DNA of 64,000 bases from Sphingopyxis sp. DBS4 (GCF_024628865.1 NZ_CP102384.1:4227001-4291000); one strand, 5' to 3'. Positions 42,260 through 51,465 are shown, counted from the first letter of the stretch. Translations and numbers: made by a program. The notes: generated by a model not told the origin, from the letters alone.

Positions 42260-42281
42260 CCCCTCCCGCTTGCGGGAGGGG
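42260..42281. repeat. GC-rich REP-like hairpin, copy 2
   Basis: Arms identical to copy 1 with TT at the centre. Two copies 94 bp apart between divergent genes argue for a REP-type repeat rather than a terminator. Confidence 0.8.
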
Positions 42282-42610
42282 AAAGGAGCGCCATCCTTCA
42301 ACGTCCGCTCCCCACCCCGAAGCCGACATCGGCTTCAAATAGGCCTTTCCTACATTATCCAGCTGTGTCAGCCTTCATCCGGCTCTTTTATTTGGTGAAC
42401 AAAAACGGTCGCTAGCCGGTTTGCGGTGCAGCCATCGCGCGGCGCGTCCAGCACGCCGCAAGACCCGAACCGACGCGCGCATTGGGCTGAACTTTCCTGA
42501 ACTTCGGAATAATATCGTGCACGCTTGCACGCCTCGCCGAGGGGCTGCTTGACGGCGAGTCCGCCCCGTGTGCATATCGCCGTGGTTAATAGTTGAGGAC
42601 CGTTTCCAGC

Positions 42611-44923
42611 ATGGCCAGCCGCAAGCCCATCGCCGCAAAGGCCGATTGGCGCACGATTTTCCGCCAGAGCATCGCCCGGTCGCTCGTGATCGCGGCGGCG
42701 GTGGCGCTCGCCGCCTTCACCCTGTTCCTGACGCTCGCCTTCCTCACCTACGACAGCACCGACGCGGCGCTCAACACCGCGGCAAACGGCAACGCCGCGA
42801 ACTGGATGGGCGGCCCAGGCGCCTGGTTCGCCGACCTCGGCCTGTCGATCGGCGGCGCGCCGATCATCCTGTTGCTGCCCCTGCTCGGCGTCATGGCATG
42901 GCGGCTATGGAGCGGCGAGCCGCAACCCTATTGGCTGCGCCAGCTCACCTATTGCTTTGCCGGAATCCTCTTCGTCGGACTGGGCGCCGAACTCTGGGCT
43001 CCCGCGAGCGGCTCGCCGATGCCCGCGGGTTGGGGCGGGATCATTGCGCTCGTCGTCGGCGGCGCGATCACCCCGCTCTTCGCGCTCGCCGGTGAACCCG
43101 GCGCGGCGCTCGCGCGCGTCGCCGCGATCCTGTTCCTGGTGATCCTCGGCCTGTGGCTCGCCTTTCGCTCGCTGCGGCTCGAAAAGGGTTGGGCGTCGCG
43201 GCTCAAGCTACCCGCGGCGGCAGGCAGCCGCGTCGTCGAACCGGCGAAGGCGGTCGAGGTCGGGACCAAGGCCCCCAATCTGATGGAGCGCGTGATCCGC
43301 CCGCGCCCGCGCGCCGAGCCGAGCGACCGCGCCCCGCCCGAGATCGCCGATCCGGTCGAGCGCACCGCGCCGTCGAAGCCCAGGGCCAAGCCGCAGACCG
43401 AGCTGTTCACCAATTACCAGCTTCCCTCGATCGACCTGCTCACTCCTGCACCTGAGGGGCGGAGCGGACAGATCGACAAGGCGGCGCTCGAACGCAACGC
43501 ACGGCTGCTTGAATCGGTGCTCGAGGATTTCCAGGTCAAGGGCGTCGTCACGGCGGTGCGCCCCGGCCCCGTCGTCACCATGTACGAGCTCGAACCCGCG
43601 CCGGGCACCAAGGCGAGCCGCGTCTCGAACCTCGCCGACGACATTGCGCGCAACATGTCGGCGCTCTCGGCGCGCATCGCGCCGATTCCCGGCCGCACGG
43701 TGATCGGTATCGAACTCCCCAACGCAAATCGCGAGGCGGTGGTGCTGCACGAGATCATCGGCAGCGCGCTGTTCCAGGACCAGAACGGCGCGCTTCCCAT
43801 CATCCTCGGCAAGAATATCAGCGGCGACGCGATGATCGCCGACCTCGCCCCGATGCCGCACCTGCTGATCGCGGGCACCACCGGATCGGGCAAGTCGGTC
43901 GGGCTCAACGCGATGATCCTCTCGCTCCTCTATCGCCTCGGCCCCGACCAGGTGAAGATGATCATGATCGATCCGAAGATGCTGGAGCTCAGTGTCTATG
44001 ACGACATTCCTCACTTGCTCGCCCCGGTGGTGACCGAGCCCAAGAAGGCGATCCGGGCGCTCAAATGGGCGGTCGAGCAGATGGAGGACCGCTACCGGAT
44101 GATGTCGTCGCTGTCGGTGCGCAACCTCGCCTCCTACAACGACAAGGTGCGCGGCGCGCTCGCCAAGGGCAAATCGCTGGGGCGGCGTGTCCAGACCGGC
44201 TACGACCCCGACACCGGGCAGCCGGTCTATGAGGAGGAAGCGCTCGACTATCAGCCGCTGCCGCAGATCGTCGTCGTCGTCGACGAGCTCGCCGACCTGA
44301 TGATGACCGCGGGCAAGGAGGTCGAATTCCTGATCCAGCGCCTCGCGCAAAAGGCGCGCGCGGCGGGGATCCACCTGATCCTCGCGACGCAGCGCCCGTC
44401 GGTCGACGTCATCACCGGCGTCATCAAGGCGAATCTGCCGACGCGCATCAGCTTCAACGTCACCTCGAAGATCGACAGCCGCACGATCCTGGGCGAGGCG
44501 GGCGCCGAGCAACTGCTCGGCAAGGGCGACATGCTCTACGTCCCCGGCGGCAAGCAGATCACGCGTATTCACGGCCCGTTCGTGTCGGACGACGAAGTGC
44601 GCGCGGTCGCCGATCACTGGCGCGGCCAGGGCCGCCCCGACTATGTCGAGAGCGTCACCGAGGACCCCGAGGACGGCGGTTTCGCGATGGAAGGCGCCCC
44701 CGCAGGCGGCGACAGCGCCGAGGACCGTATGTATGCCAAGGCCTGCCAGATCGTCGCCGAAAGCCAGAAGGCCTCGACGAGCTGGCTGCAGCGGCAGCTC
44801 CGCATCGGCTACAACAGCGCCGCGCGCCTGATCGAGCGGATGGAGGAGGAGGGGCTGGTGAGCCCGCCCAACCATGTCGGCCGCCGCGACGTGCTGACTG
44901 ACCAATATGGCCAGCCGCGATAG
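42611..44923 (+). CDS. ftsK: DNA translocase FtsK
   Basis: A 770-residue FtsK. ATG 42611 is chosen with GAGGA about 12 bp upstream. Membrane helices occupy about residues 25-170. A proline/basic linker runs to about 270. The motor has Walker A AGTTGSGKSVGLNAM (about 420) and VVVDELADLM as Walker B. The C-terminal gamma winged-helix (SWLQRQLRIGYNSAARLI) reads KOPS sites. It pumps chromosome ends at the septum and activates XerCD at dif. Full length and unbroken; it starts a plus-strand run ending with ribA. Confidence 0.97.
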   Translation: MASRKPIAAKADWRTIFRQSIARSLVIAAAVALAAFTLFLTLAFLTYDSTDAALNTAANGNAANWMGGPGAWFADLGLSIGGAPIILLLPLLGVMAWRLWSGEPQPYWLRQLTYCFAGILFVGLGAELWAPASGSPMPAGWGGIIALVVGGAITPLFALAGEPGAALARVAAILFLVILGLWLAFRSLRLEKGWASRLKLPAAAGSRVVEPAKAVEVGTKAPNLMERVIRPRPRAEPSDRAPPEIADPVERTAPSKPRAKPQTELFTNYQLPSIDLLTPAPEGRSGQIDKAALERNARLLESVLEDFQVKGVVTAVRPGPVVTMYELEPAPGTKASRVSNLADDIARNMSALSARIAPIPGRTVIGIELPNANREAVVLHEIIGSALFQDQNGALPIILGKNISGDAMIADLAPMPHLLIAGTTGSGKSVGLNAMILSLLYRLGPDQVKMIMIDPKMLELSVYDDIPHLLAPVVTEPKKAIRALKWAVEQMEDRYRMMSSLSVRNLASYNDKVRGALAKGKSLGRRVQTGYDPDTGQPVYEEEALDYQPLPQIVVVVDELADLMMTAGKEVEFLIQRLAQKARAAGIHLILATQRPSVDVITGVIKANLPTRISFNVTSKIDSRTILGEAGAEQLLGKGDMLYVPGGKQITRIHGPFVSDDEVRAVADHWRGQGRPDYVESVTEDPEDGGFAMEGAPAGGDSAEDRMYAKACQIVAESQKASTSWLQRQLRIGYNSAARLIERMEEEGLVSPPNHVGRRDVLTDQYGQPR

Positions 44924-44951
44924 GGGGATTGAATATCGCCTTCCTCGTATC

Positions 44952-45027
44952 GTCATCCCGGCGCAGGCCGGGATCTCGCCGATGCGTCATGACGATATGG
45001 TGAGATCCCGGCCTTCGCCGGGATGAC
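44952..45027. repeat. Inverted repeat, 26-bp arms, between ftsK and lolA
   Basis: Arms 44952-44977 and 45002-45027 match at 23 of 26 positions (GTCATCCCGGC.../...GGGATGAC), each arm being itself a small hairpin (CCCGG...CCGGG). A 24-base spacer separates them. This is the REP/BIME type of intergenic repeat rather than a simple terminator. Confidence 0.8.
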
Positions 45028-45106
45028 GGGGAGATGAAACGGCAATTCAGGGCGCGTTCAATGCCAAGACCCCAAGACTTGGTCAGATAAACAAGATGAG
45101 AGCAGT

Positions 45107-45748
45107 ATGATCTTCAAGACACTTTCAACCCGCGCCGCCGCCTGGACGCTGACGCCGCTCGCTGCGGCAGGCCTCGCGGTCGCCGCCCCCGCCATTGCCC
45201 AGTCGGCGAACGCGCTGGCGTCGGTGCAGGCGCATCTCAAGTCGACGAGTTCGATGACCGCCGATTTCGTCCAGACCGACCGCAACGGCCAGCGGCTGAC
45301 CGGCAAGCTGACGCTGAAGCGCCCCGGCAAGATCCGCTTCCAGTATCAGAAAGATGTGCCGCTGCTGATCGTCGGCGACGGCAGCCGCCTGACGATGATC
45401 GATTATCAGGTGAAGCAGGTGCAGAGCTGGCCGGTCAAGAATTCGCCGCTCGGCGCGCTGCTCGACCCCGACCGCGACCTGTCGAAATATGCCAAGGTGC
45501 TGCCCACCGGCAGCGGCGACGTGCTGAGCGTCGAGGTCAAGGACCCGAAACGCCCCGAATATGGCACGATCACCATGGTGTTCGTCCGCGACGGGGCGTC
45601 GCCGGCGGGGCTTCGCCTGCGCGGCTGGGTGGCGCTCGATTCGCAGAACAACCGCACGCGCATCGACCTCAGCAACCAGAAGTTCAACGTCGCGGTCGCC
45701 GATTCGGCGTTCAAATGGACCGACCCGCGCCCACGCAAGCGCAAGTGA
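45107..45748 (+). CDS. lolA: Outer-membrane lipoprotein carrier LolA
   Basis: A 213-residue periplasmic protein with a signal peptide (about residues 1-32, ending near APAIAQ). The mature part has the LolA beta-half-barrel pattern, including TADFVQTDRNGQRLTGKL and GKIRFQYQKDVPLLIVGDG. LolA takes lipoproteins from LolCDE and delivers them to the outer membrane. It lies after ftsK, a common order in alphaproteobacteria. The 184-bp gap before it holds an inverted repeat, so separate transcription is possible. Confidence 0.93.
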   Translation: MIFKTLSTRAAAWTLTPLAAAGLAVAAPAIAQSANALASVQAHLKSTSSMTADFVQTDRNGQRLTGKLTLKRPGKIRFQYQKDVPLLIVGDGSRLTMIDYQVKQVQSWPVKNSPLGALLDPDRDLSKYAKVLPTGSGDVLSVEVKDPKRPEYGTITMVFVRDGASPAGLRLRGWVALDSQNNRTRIDLSNQKFNVAVADSAFKWTDPRPRKRK

Positions 45749-45946
45749 TCGCCGGGCCATCGACGAACGGCCTTCCCTGACCGACGAACGACGGCGAAGC
45801 GGCGCTTGTTCAGCTTGGCGACAGGGAAAGGCGGCTATTTCAACTCTCGAAGGCGCCAACGGGTCTCCGGTTTTTGGGTTTCCCCCTGTTGCCCCATCCG
45901 GATCGCCCGGTGTCTTCATTCAAGAGCGTGACGAACGCTGACCTTG

Positions 45947-45979
45947 AACCCCCGTTCCACCGCCCCTGGAACGGGGGTT
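45947..45979 (+). terminator. Hairpin terminator downstream of lolA
   Basis: Perfect 13-bp arms (AACCCCCGTTCCA and its complement) around a 7-base loop, ending in TTTAT on the plus strand. It lies 200 bp behind lolA. Confidence 0.7.
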
Positions 45980-46076
45980 TATGATTCCCGCACCGACAAG
46001 CCGAGCATCCCGGTGCATGAATATGCAACCCGAGGGCAGGTGTCGCCTTTGGGGTGGGGAGCGGCCATTCCCCATC

Positions 46077-46163
46077 TTCGTCATTCCCGCGAAAGCGGGA
46101 ACCCAGTGTGGGGTTAGCCGACGCACGCTCTGGGTCCCCGCTTTCGCGGGGATGACAAAGTTA
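46077..46163. repeat. Dispersed inverted repeat, copy A
   Basis: About 30-bp arms containing CCCGCGAAAGCGGG hairpins around a 23-bp centre. The reverse complement occurs at 53607-53692, the centres differing at only 3 of 23 bases. Together with its flanks this is a repeat family of the genome. Confidence 0.85.
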
Positions 46164-46267
46164 GGAGAGGCCGGGCGTCCGCAACCGCTCGCTAGCCGCC
46201 GGTGCGACCTCGCATTTGCGCGGCGGCGCCATTGCGAACCGCATCCGGCCTCGATAGAGCCGACGGC

Positions 46268-47056
46268 ATGACAAGCATCGCGTCCTGGAACATCAACAGC
46301 GTCCGCGCACGAATCGGCATCGTCGAAAAATTCCTGCGCGAAGAAGCCCCCGACATCCTCTGCCTGCAGGAGACGAAGGTCGAATGCGGCCTGTTCCCCA
46401 AGGGCATGTTCGAGCAGCTCGGCTATACCCATATCGTCACCAACGGTCAGCGGATGCACCATGGCGTCGCGATCGTCAGCAGGCTGCCGCTGACCGACGT
46501 CCGCAAATATGACTGGCAGGCGAACGGCGAGGCGCGGCATATCGGCGTCACGCTGCCGTCGGGGGTCCGGCTCGACAATGTCTATATCCCCGCGGGCGGC
46601 GACATCCCCGACCGCACCCTCAACCCCAAATTCGGCCAGAAGCTCGATTTCTTCGGCCGCATGACCGACTGGTCGCGCGCGCTCGTCGATACGCCGACCA
46701 TCCTGACCGGCGACTTCAACGTCGCCCCGCTCGAAAGCGACGTCTGGAACCACAAGGCGCTGCTCGACGTCGTCAGCCACACGCCGATCGAGGTCGAAAC
46801 GCTCGCACGATTGCAGGCGGCGTCGGACTGGGTCGACCTCGGCCGCCATTTCGTTGCGGCGCCGACGCCGCTCTATACCTGGTGGAGCTACCGCGCGAAG
46901 GATTGGGAAGCGTCGAACCGTGGCCGCCGGCTCGATCATATGTGGGCGACCCCCGACCTGGCCCCGAAAGCGGTTTCGCACCGGGTGGTGCAGCCGGCGC
47001 GGAGCTGGGAGCGGCCGTCGGACCATATTCCGCTAGTGACGGAGTTTGCCATTTGA
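46268..47056 (+). CDS. xth: Exodeoxyribonuclease III (Xth)
   Basis: A 262-residue exonuclease III/AP endonuclease. ATG 46268 (MTSIASWNINSVRARIG) is used; an in-frame opening from 46202 adds an unrelated stretch. LCLQETKVE has the metal-binding Glu, LTGDFNVAP the catalytic Asp/Asn, and RRLDHMWAT plus SDHIPLVTEF the final Asp-His motif. It repairs abasic sites and trims 3' ends. Its stop overlaps the ribA start, so the two are coupled. Confidence 0.95.
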   Translation: MTSIASWNINSVRARIGIVEKFLREEAPDILCLQETKVECGLFPKGMFEQLGYTHIVTNGQRMHHGVAIVSRLPLTDVRKYDWQANGEARHIGVTLPSGVRLDNVYIPAGGDIPDRTLNPKFGQKLDFFGRMTDWSRALVDTPTILTGDFNVAPLESDVWNHKALLDVVSHTPIEVETLARLQAASDWVDLGRHFVAAPTPLYTWWSYRAKDWEASNRGRRLDHMWATPDLAPKAVSHRVVQPARSWERPSDHIPLVTEFAI

Positions 47057-48120
47057 GCGATGCGCTAAAGGACATGGGCGCCCGGAGAGCCGCGCGCGCG
47101 ATCGATGCGCTGCGCCGGGGCTGGCCGTTCCGCGTGATCGCGACCGAAGGCGCGCTCGACCTGATCGCGGTCGAAAGCGCGCGCGATCCAGCGCTGGCGG
47201 CGTTCGACAGCCATGACGTGCTGATCTCGGGCGAGCGCGCGGTGACGCTGAAGCTCACCAACCAGCGCGCAGCGGCGACGCCGGGGCCGGTGCGGCTTTC
47301 CGATGCCGCCGATAGCGTCGCCGCAGCACTCGCCATCGCCGACCCCGCGCTCGATCTTGCACATCCGCTGAAAGGCCCGTTCCGCACCGTGCCTACCGGC
47401 GGCGAGACCGCCGCAGCGGCCGCGATGACGATGGCGCGGCACGCGGGGCTGCTCCCCGCCTTCTTCGTGCGCGCAGCGTCAGGCGAGGCCGAAACCGAAG
47501 CCAGCGCCGACGACGTCGCCGCGCTGCTCGACCCGGCACGGCTCGAAATCGCGGCGCGGGCGCGCTTGCCCGTCGAGGCGAGCGAAAGCGCCGAGATCGT
47601 CGCCTTTCGCAGCCCCGAGGAAGCCTCGGACCATGTCGCGCTGATCATCGGCAAGCGCGACGGCCAGCCGCCGGTCGTGCGGCTGCACAGCGAATGCCTG
47701 ACCGGCGATGTACTCGGCAGCCTCAAATGCGATTGCGGACCGCAGCTCCACGCCGCGCTCCACGCGATGGCCGACGCGCCGTGGGGGGTGCTGCTTTATT
47801 TGCGGCAGGAGGGGCGCGGGATCGGGCTGGTCAACAAGCTGCGCGCCTATGCGCTGCAGGATCAGGGATATGACACGGTCGACGCCAATCTGCGGCTCGG
47901 CTTTCCGGTCGAGGCGCGCGATTTCGCGATCGCCGGACGAATGCTGGAATTGCTGGGCATCCCGCGCATCCGGCTGATGACGAACAATCCCGAAAAGGTC
48001 GCGCGGCTGGAGAAGGAAGGCGTCGCGGTGATCGAACGCATCCCGCTCGCGCTGCCGACGAACCCGCATAACGAGCACTATCTCGCCACGAAGCGCGACC
48101 GGACGGGGCACCAGCTTTAA
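47053..48120 (+). CDS. ribA: GTP cyclohydrolase II (RibA), with N-terminal extension
   Basis: A 355-residue protein from TTG 47053 (GGAG 9 bp upstream, 4-bp overlap with xth); ATG 47074 is an alternative start. The C-terminal half is GTP cyclohydrolase II: RLHSECLTGDVLGSLKCDCG holds the three zinc Cys, RQEGRGIGLVNKLRAY the catalytic segment and MTNNPEKVARLE the end motif. The N-terminal 150 residues take the place of the DHBP-synthase domain found in fused RibBA but lack its acidic signature, so that part looks inactive. It makes the first riboflavin intermediate from GTP. Confidence 0.93.
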   Translation: MSDALKDMGARRAARAIDALRRGWPFRVIATEGALDLIAVESARDPALAAFDSHDVLISGERAVTLKLTNQRAAATPGPVRLSDAADSVAAALAIADPALDLAHPLKGPFRTVPTGGETAAAAAMTMARHAGLLPAFFVRAASGEAETEASADDVAALLDPARLEIAARARLPVEASESAEIVAFRSPEEASDHVALIIGKRDGQPPVVRLHSECLTGDVLGSLKCDCGPQLHAALHAMADAPWGVLLYLRQEGRGIGLVNKLRAYALQDQGYDTVDANLRLGFPVEARDFAIAGRMLELLGIPRIRLMTNNPEKVARLEKEGVAVIERIPLALPTNPHNEHYLATKRDRTGHQL

Positions 48121-48140
48121 TCGCGAAGTTGCGATTTTGG

Positions 48141-48302
48141 CTCGCACAAAGCCACGAAGCCACAAAGAGGCCCTCTCATCCCGTTCGTGCTGAGCTTGTC
48201 GAAGCACTGCTCTTTTTCACCATCGAATGAAAGAACGGCCCTTCGACAGGCTCAGGGCGAACGGTGTTTGGAATTCTTTGTGGCTTCGTGGCTTCGTGCG
48301 AG
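48141..48302. repeat. Nested inverted repeat between ribA and the response regulator gene
   Basis: Outer arms of 28 bp (48141-48168 and 48275-48302) match at 27 positions. Inside them a second pair of arms near 48181-48207 and 48238-48264 (CCGTTCG...GTCGAAG) pairs with a few mismatches. It lies between convergent ribA and the LytTR regulator gene and may serve as a two-way terminator, but its length is greater than needed. Confidence 0.8.
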
Positions 48303-48307
48303 TCCAA

Positions 48308-49114
48308 TCAATGCACGAAGCGCGCGACCACATCCCGATAGCTGCGGCTGACCTTCACCTGCGCGCCCGAACCCAAAACGAGAAAGCATTCGCCGTTGGT
48401 GTGCGGCTTGACCTGCTTGACCTGTGACAGGTTGACGATCGTCGAGCGGTGGACGCGCTGGAAGTTGCGCGGGTCGAGCCGCTTTTCCAGATCCTTCATC
48501 GTCTCGCGCAGGATCAGACTGTTGTCGGCGGTATAGATGCACATATAGTCGCCCGCGGCGTCGATCCGCTCGATGCTGTCGACGTCGACGCGGAAAATCT
48601 GGCCGCGATCCTTGATGTTGATCATCTTCTCATAGCGGTCGGCGGCGGGGGCTTCGGCGGCGGTTTCGGCGTCATATTCCTCGACCGCGTCGGGGGCGAC
48701 CTCGGCGAGCACGGTCTTCAATCGCTCGACCTCGGCAACGCCGCGCTTTTCGGCCAGTCGCTGGCGTACGCGGTCGAGCGCGTCGGCGAGCCGTTCGGGT
48801 TCGACCGGCTTGACCAGATAGTCGACCGCCTGCGCCTCGAAGGCGCGGATCGCGTGGTCCGAATAAGCGGTGACGAAGACGACGAGCGGCGGCTCGACCT
48901 CCATCAATCCCTGGATGACCGAAAAGCCGTCGAACCCCGGCATCTGGATGTCGAGGAAGACGAGGTCGGGTTTGTGGGTCTTGATCTTTCGGATGGCCTC
49001 GCGGCCGTTCTGGGCGGTGTCGACGATTTCGACATCTCCGTGCGCTTCGAGCCGCAGTTGCAGGCCCTGGGTCGCCAATTTTTCATCATCCACCAGGATG
49101 GTTCTGATCGTCAT
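48308..49114 (-). CDS. LytTR-family response regulator
   Basis: A 268-residue regulator. The receiver domain has the phospho-acceptor Asp55 in LVFLDIQMPG, Asp9-10 in LVDDEK and the Lys of YLVKPVEPERLADAL. The C-terminal LytTR DNA-binding domain (about 165-265) has IERIDAAGDYMCIYT and FQRVHRSTIVNLSQVKQV. Its start overlaps the stop of the sensor kinase gene by 4 bp (49111-49114), so they are one two-component system. Its targets are not visible here. Confidence 0.93.
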   Translation of the reverse strand: MTIRTILVDDEKLATQGLQLRLEAHGDVEIVDTAQNGREAIRKIKTHKPDLVFLDIQMPGFDGFSVIQGLMEVEPPLVVFVTAYSDHAIRAFEAQAVDYLVKPVEPERLADALDRVRQRLAEKRGVAEVERLKTVLAEVAPDAVEEYDAETAAEAPAADRYEKMINIKDRGQIFRVDVDSIERIDAAGDYMCIYTADNSLILRETMKDLEKRLDPRNFQRVHRSTIVNLSQVKQVKPHTNGECFLVLGSGAQVKVSRSYRDVVARFVH

Positions 49115-50268
49115 GTGCGTTCGGTTCCAATCGTCACTTGTCCGTCGGGCTGGAACGGAATCTCGATAATAACCGTGAAGCCGCCATCGGCGCCCGACTG
49201 CACCTCGAACCGTTGCTGATCGCCATAAGCCTGCGCCAGCCGGTCCCTGATATTGGCTAAACCCACACCGGTCGATTCCGTTGCAGCGCCCGTGGTGGGA
49301 TCGACCGCCCCCTCTGACAATCCCGACCCCGTGTCGGACACGGTAATCCGAACCTTTTCACCGGCAAGCTGAGCCGAGAGCGTGATATCGGCGCCCTCCT
49401 CCTGCGGAGTGACGGCATATTTGATCGCATTCTCGATCAGCGGCTGGAGCAGCAGCGACGGCAGCCGCGCGCGCTGCGCGGCGGGATCGATGTTGAAGTG
49501 CGGGCGCAGCCGGTCCTCGAAGCGCATCTTCTCGATATCGAGGTAGAGCTTCAGCGTCTCGACCTCCTGCGCCAGCGTCACCTGCGCGGTCGGCTCGTTG
49601 GCGAGCGTGTAGCGCAGGAAAGCCGACAGGCGTGAGAGCATCGCGTTCGCGGGTTCGGACTGTTTGAGCAATACCAGCGTCGAGATGCTGTTCAGCGTGT
49701 TGAACAGGAAATGCGGATTGAGCTGATAGCGCAGCATCGCGAGCTGCGCCGAGGCGGCCTGCGCCTCGAGCCGCAGCATCCGGTCGTTCTGCTCCTCGAG
49801 CTGGAGGAAATAGTTGATCGCGAAATAGAGCGCCGACCAGGCGCCGAGCGAGGTCGCGTCGATATAGATCGCGCCGAGCAGCAGGCTGGTGAAGCCCGCT
49901 TCGCTCGCCGGATTCTGGATCTGCGAGACCCACGCGTCGATGAACGCCCAGAGCATCGTCGCCAGCCCCGCGAGGCCGAAGCTGACGCCCCACATCAGGA
50001 TCGGACGCCGACTGATCAGGGCACGATAGCAGACCGACAGGATCAGCGTCAGCGAAAAGCCGGTGATCGCCGAAATCACCTGCGGGATGAGAAAGGTGAG
50101 GGATTGGCCGTTGGCGAGTCCCGACACCCCGCGCAGGCCGAGCCAAGCGGCCCAGCCCAGGAACTGGAGGTTCCAGAACGCCCGCACCTTGTTGCCGAAA
50201 AAGGGGCCGGGCGAGGAAAATCCGAACAGCGGCATCGACGCCGGCCGCGATGCTGGCTGGCTCGCCAT
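49111..50268 (-). CDS. LytS/YehU-type sensor histidine kinase
   Basis: A 385-residue membrane kinase. ATG 50268 follows GGAGG; the open frame reaches 50403 but without a ribosome site. Four hydrophobic helices fall within about residues 20-170. A His_kinase (PF06580-like) box LRYQLNPHFLFNTLNSIST carries the phosphorylated His. An HATPase_c domain has LLLQPLIENAIKYAV (N-box) and VSDTGSGLS (G1). It phosphorylates the LytTR regulator. No sensor domain outside the membrane is clear, so the signal may be membrane-borne. Confidence 0.93.
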   Translation of the reverse strand: MASQPASRPASMPLFGFSSPGPFFGNKVRAFWNLQFLGWAAWLGLRGVSGLANGQSLTFLIPQVISAITGFSLTLILSVCYRALISRRPILMWGVSFGLAGLATMLWAFIDAWVSQIQNPASEAGFTSLLLGAIYIDATSLGAWSALYFAINYFLQLEEQNDRMLRLEAQAASAQLAMLRYQLNPHFLFNTLNSISTLVLLKQSEPANAMLSRLSAFLRYTLANEPTAQVTLAQEVETLKLYLDIEKMRFEDRLRPHFNIDPAAQRARLPSLLLQPLIENAIKYAVTPQEEGADITLSAQLAGEKVRITVSDTGSGLSEGAVDPTTGAATESTGVGLANIRDRLAQAYGDQQRFEVQSGADGGFTVIIEIPFQPDGQVTIGTERT

Positions 50269-50317
50269 CGTCAGCCTCCGGGGATTGAAATGCGAAGCGT
50301 GCGCGCGGCGCCGGGGG

Positions 50318-50827
50318 TCATTCGGCCGCGACCGGAGCCATCCGTACGCGCGCCTGTCCGAGCGGCTGCAGCTCCGAGCGATGCTTCCACACCAGCTCGC
50401 CATAGCCGAGCGGCCGGCCGTCGTGCGCGGTGATCGTCACCGGGCCGATCGGCTGCTCGTCGGTCGTGTCGACGAGCACCGGGGTCGATGCCACGCCGGC
50501 GCCCCATTTTTCGCCCCACTGGCGCAGCGCGATCATCGCGGGCAGCAGTTCGACGCCCTTCTGCGTAAGCTGATAAAGCACCTTGCGACGATCCTCGGCC
50601 ATCACCTCGCGCTCCATGATGCCATGGTCGACGAGTTTCGACAGCCGGTTCGACAATATGTTGCGCGCGATGCTGAGCTCCTGCTGGAACTCCTCGAAAT
50701 GATGGACGCCGTTGAAGGCGGCGCGAAGGATCATGAACGACCAGCGCTCGCCCATCGCCTCGAGCGCGAGCGGCAGCGCGCAATTATTGCCGTAAATGTC
50801 GTTCAACGGTTCGCGTAATTTTCCCAT
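50318..50827 (-). CDS. HxlR-family transcriptional regulator
   Basis: A 169-residue HxlR/MarR-like winged-helix protein starting at ATG 50827 (MGKLREPLNDIYG). GERWSFMILRAAFNGVHHFEEFQQELSIARNILSNRLSKLVDHG is the HxlR DNA-binding fold. The additional C-terminal 60 residues are longer than usual. It is divergent from the CC_3452-like secreted protein gene, so it may control it through the 128-bp gap. A frame extending upstream to 51073 overlaps that gene and is not credible. Confidence 0.92.
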   Translation of the reverse strand: MGKLREPLNDIYGNNCALPLALEAMGERWSFMILRAAFNGVHHFEEFQQELSIARNILSNRLSKLVDHGIMEREVMAEDRRKVLYQLTQKGVELLPAMIALRQWGEKWGAGVASTPVLVDTTDEQPIGPVTITAHDGRPLGYGELVWKHRSELQPLGQARVRMAPVAAE

Positions 50828-50955
50828 GAGCCTAGCACTAACGTAAAATCGCCCCCCGCACAAAAAATATATGGCGTCCGTTGCAATTTGCAACTCATGT
50901 CCTACATCGCATCGTGCAACGCTTTGCGCTGCCCAGGAAAACAGGAGGACTCCCC

Positions 50956-51264
50956 ATGTCGAAGCTTTCAACAGCGGCGTTTGCGCTGCCCTTTCTCGCT
51001 GCCGCTTTTGCGCCGGTTGCCGCCGGCGCGGCGAGCAGCGCCTATTATCGCGCCGAACTCGCCAATCCGGCACCGAAGGCCAAATTCGTCGCGCGCGATG
51101 TCGTATGGGCCTGCGAGGGCGCCAGTTGCGTTGCCGGCCGCGGGACGAGCCGCCCGCTGATCATGTGCGCGAGCCTCGCCCGCGCAGCCGGCGAAGTGAA
51201 GAGCTTCACGGTCGACGGCGCGGCGATCACGGCCGAAGACCTCGCGCGCTGCAACGGCAAATAG
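50956..51264 (+). CDS. CC_3452-like small secreted protein
   Basis: A 102-residue protein starting at ATG 50956, behind AGGAGGAC. The signal peptide ends near AAGAASS. A mature region of about 75 residues contains FVARDVVWACEGASCVAGRG and RPLIMCASLAR, with three or four Cys that could form a disulphide. I recall this as the CC_3452 family found across caulobacters and sphingomonads; its function is unknown. It is followed by a clear terminator at 51313. Confidence 0.8.
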   Translation: MSKLSTAAFALPFLAAAFAPVAAGAASSAYYRAELANPAPKAKFVARDVVWACEGASCVAGRGTSRPLIMCASLARAAGEVKSFTVDGAAITAEDLARCNGK

Positions 51265-51312
51265 CCGTCCGGTCGGGCGCTTCTCCCCTCTTTCTCTCGC
51301 CCGGACCATTGG

Positions 51313-51346
51313 AAGGCCGCCCGCTCCCTGGAGTCGGCGGCCTTTT
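51313..51346 (+). terminator. Rho-independent terminator after the CC_3452-like gene
   Basis: Arms AAGGCCGCC and GGCGGCCTT with a 14-base loop, followed by TTTTC. Plus-strand orientation, 49 bp after the stop. Confidence 0.8.
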
Positions 51347-51465
51347 CGATGCAGGCGACCACGAACGATGCTTCTAGCAGGCTTTGTCAAAATTGCGGGG
51401 GTTCGCGAAGACGCGACAGCAAATTTCGCATTGCAATTAAGTCCGCATGAACGACATTGATAGCG

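Larger units (their letters stand above)
42068..42610. other. 543-bp intergenic region with two GC-rich hairpins and the ftsK upstream region
   Basis: This region separates the divergent hydroxylase and ftsK genes. Two near-identical palindromes lie at 42166-42187 and 42260-42281. No open frame with a ribosome site or family match was seen. The last 200 bp before ftsK are AT-richer and presumably hold its promoter. Confidence 0.6.
45749..46267. other. 519-bp intergenic region with a terminator and a dispersed repeat
   Basis: No gene is seen between lolA and xth. A strong hairpin lies at 45947-45979 and a repeat copy at 46077-46163. Short open frames here have no ribosome site or family match. 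Confidence 0.6.

Noticed and set aside
43208..44956. A 582-codon open frame opposite ftsK
   Set aside because: Shadow of a clear FtsK.
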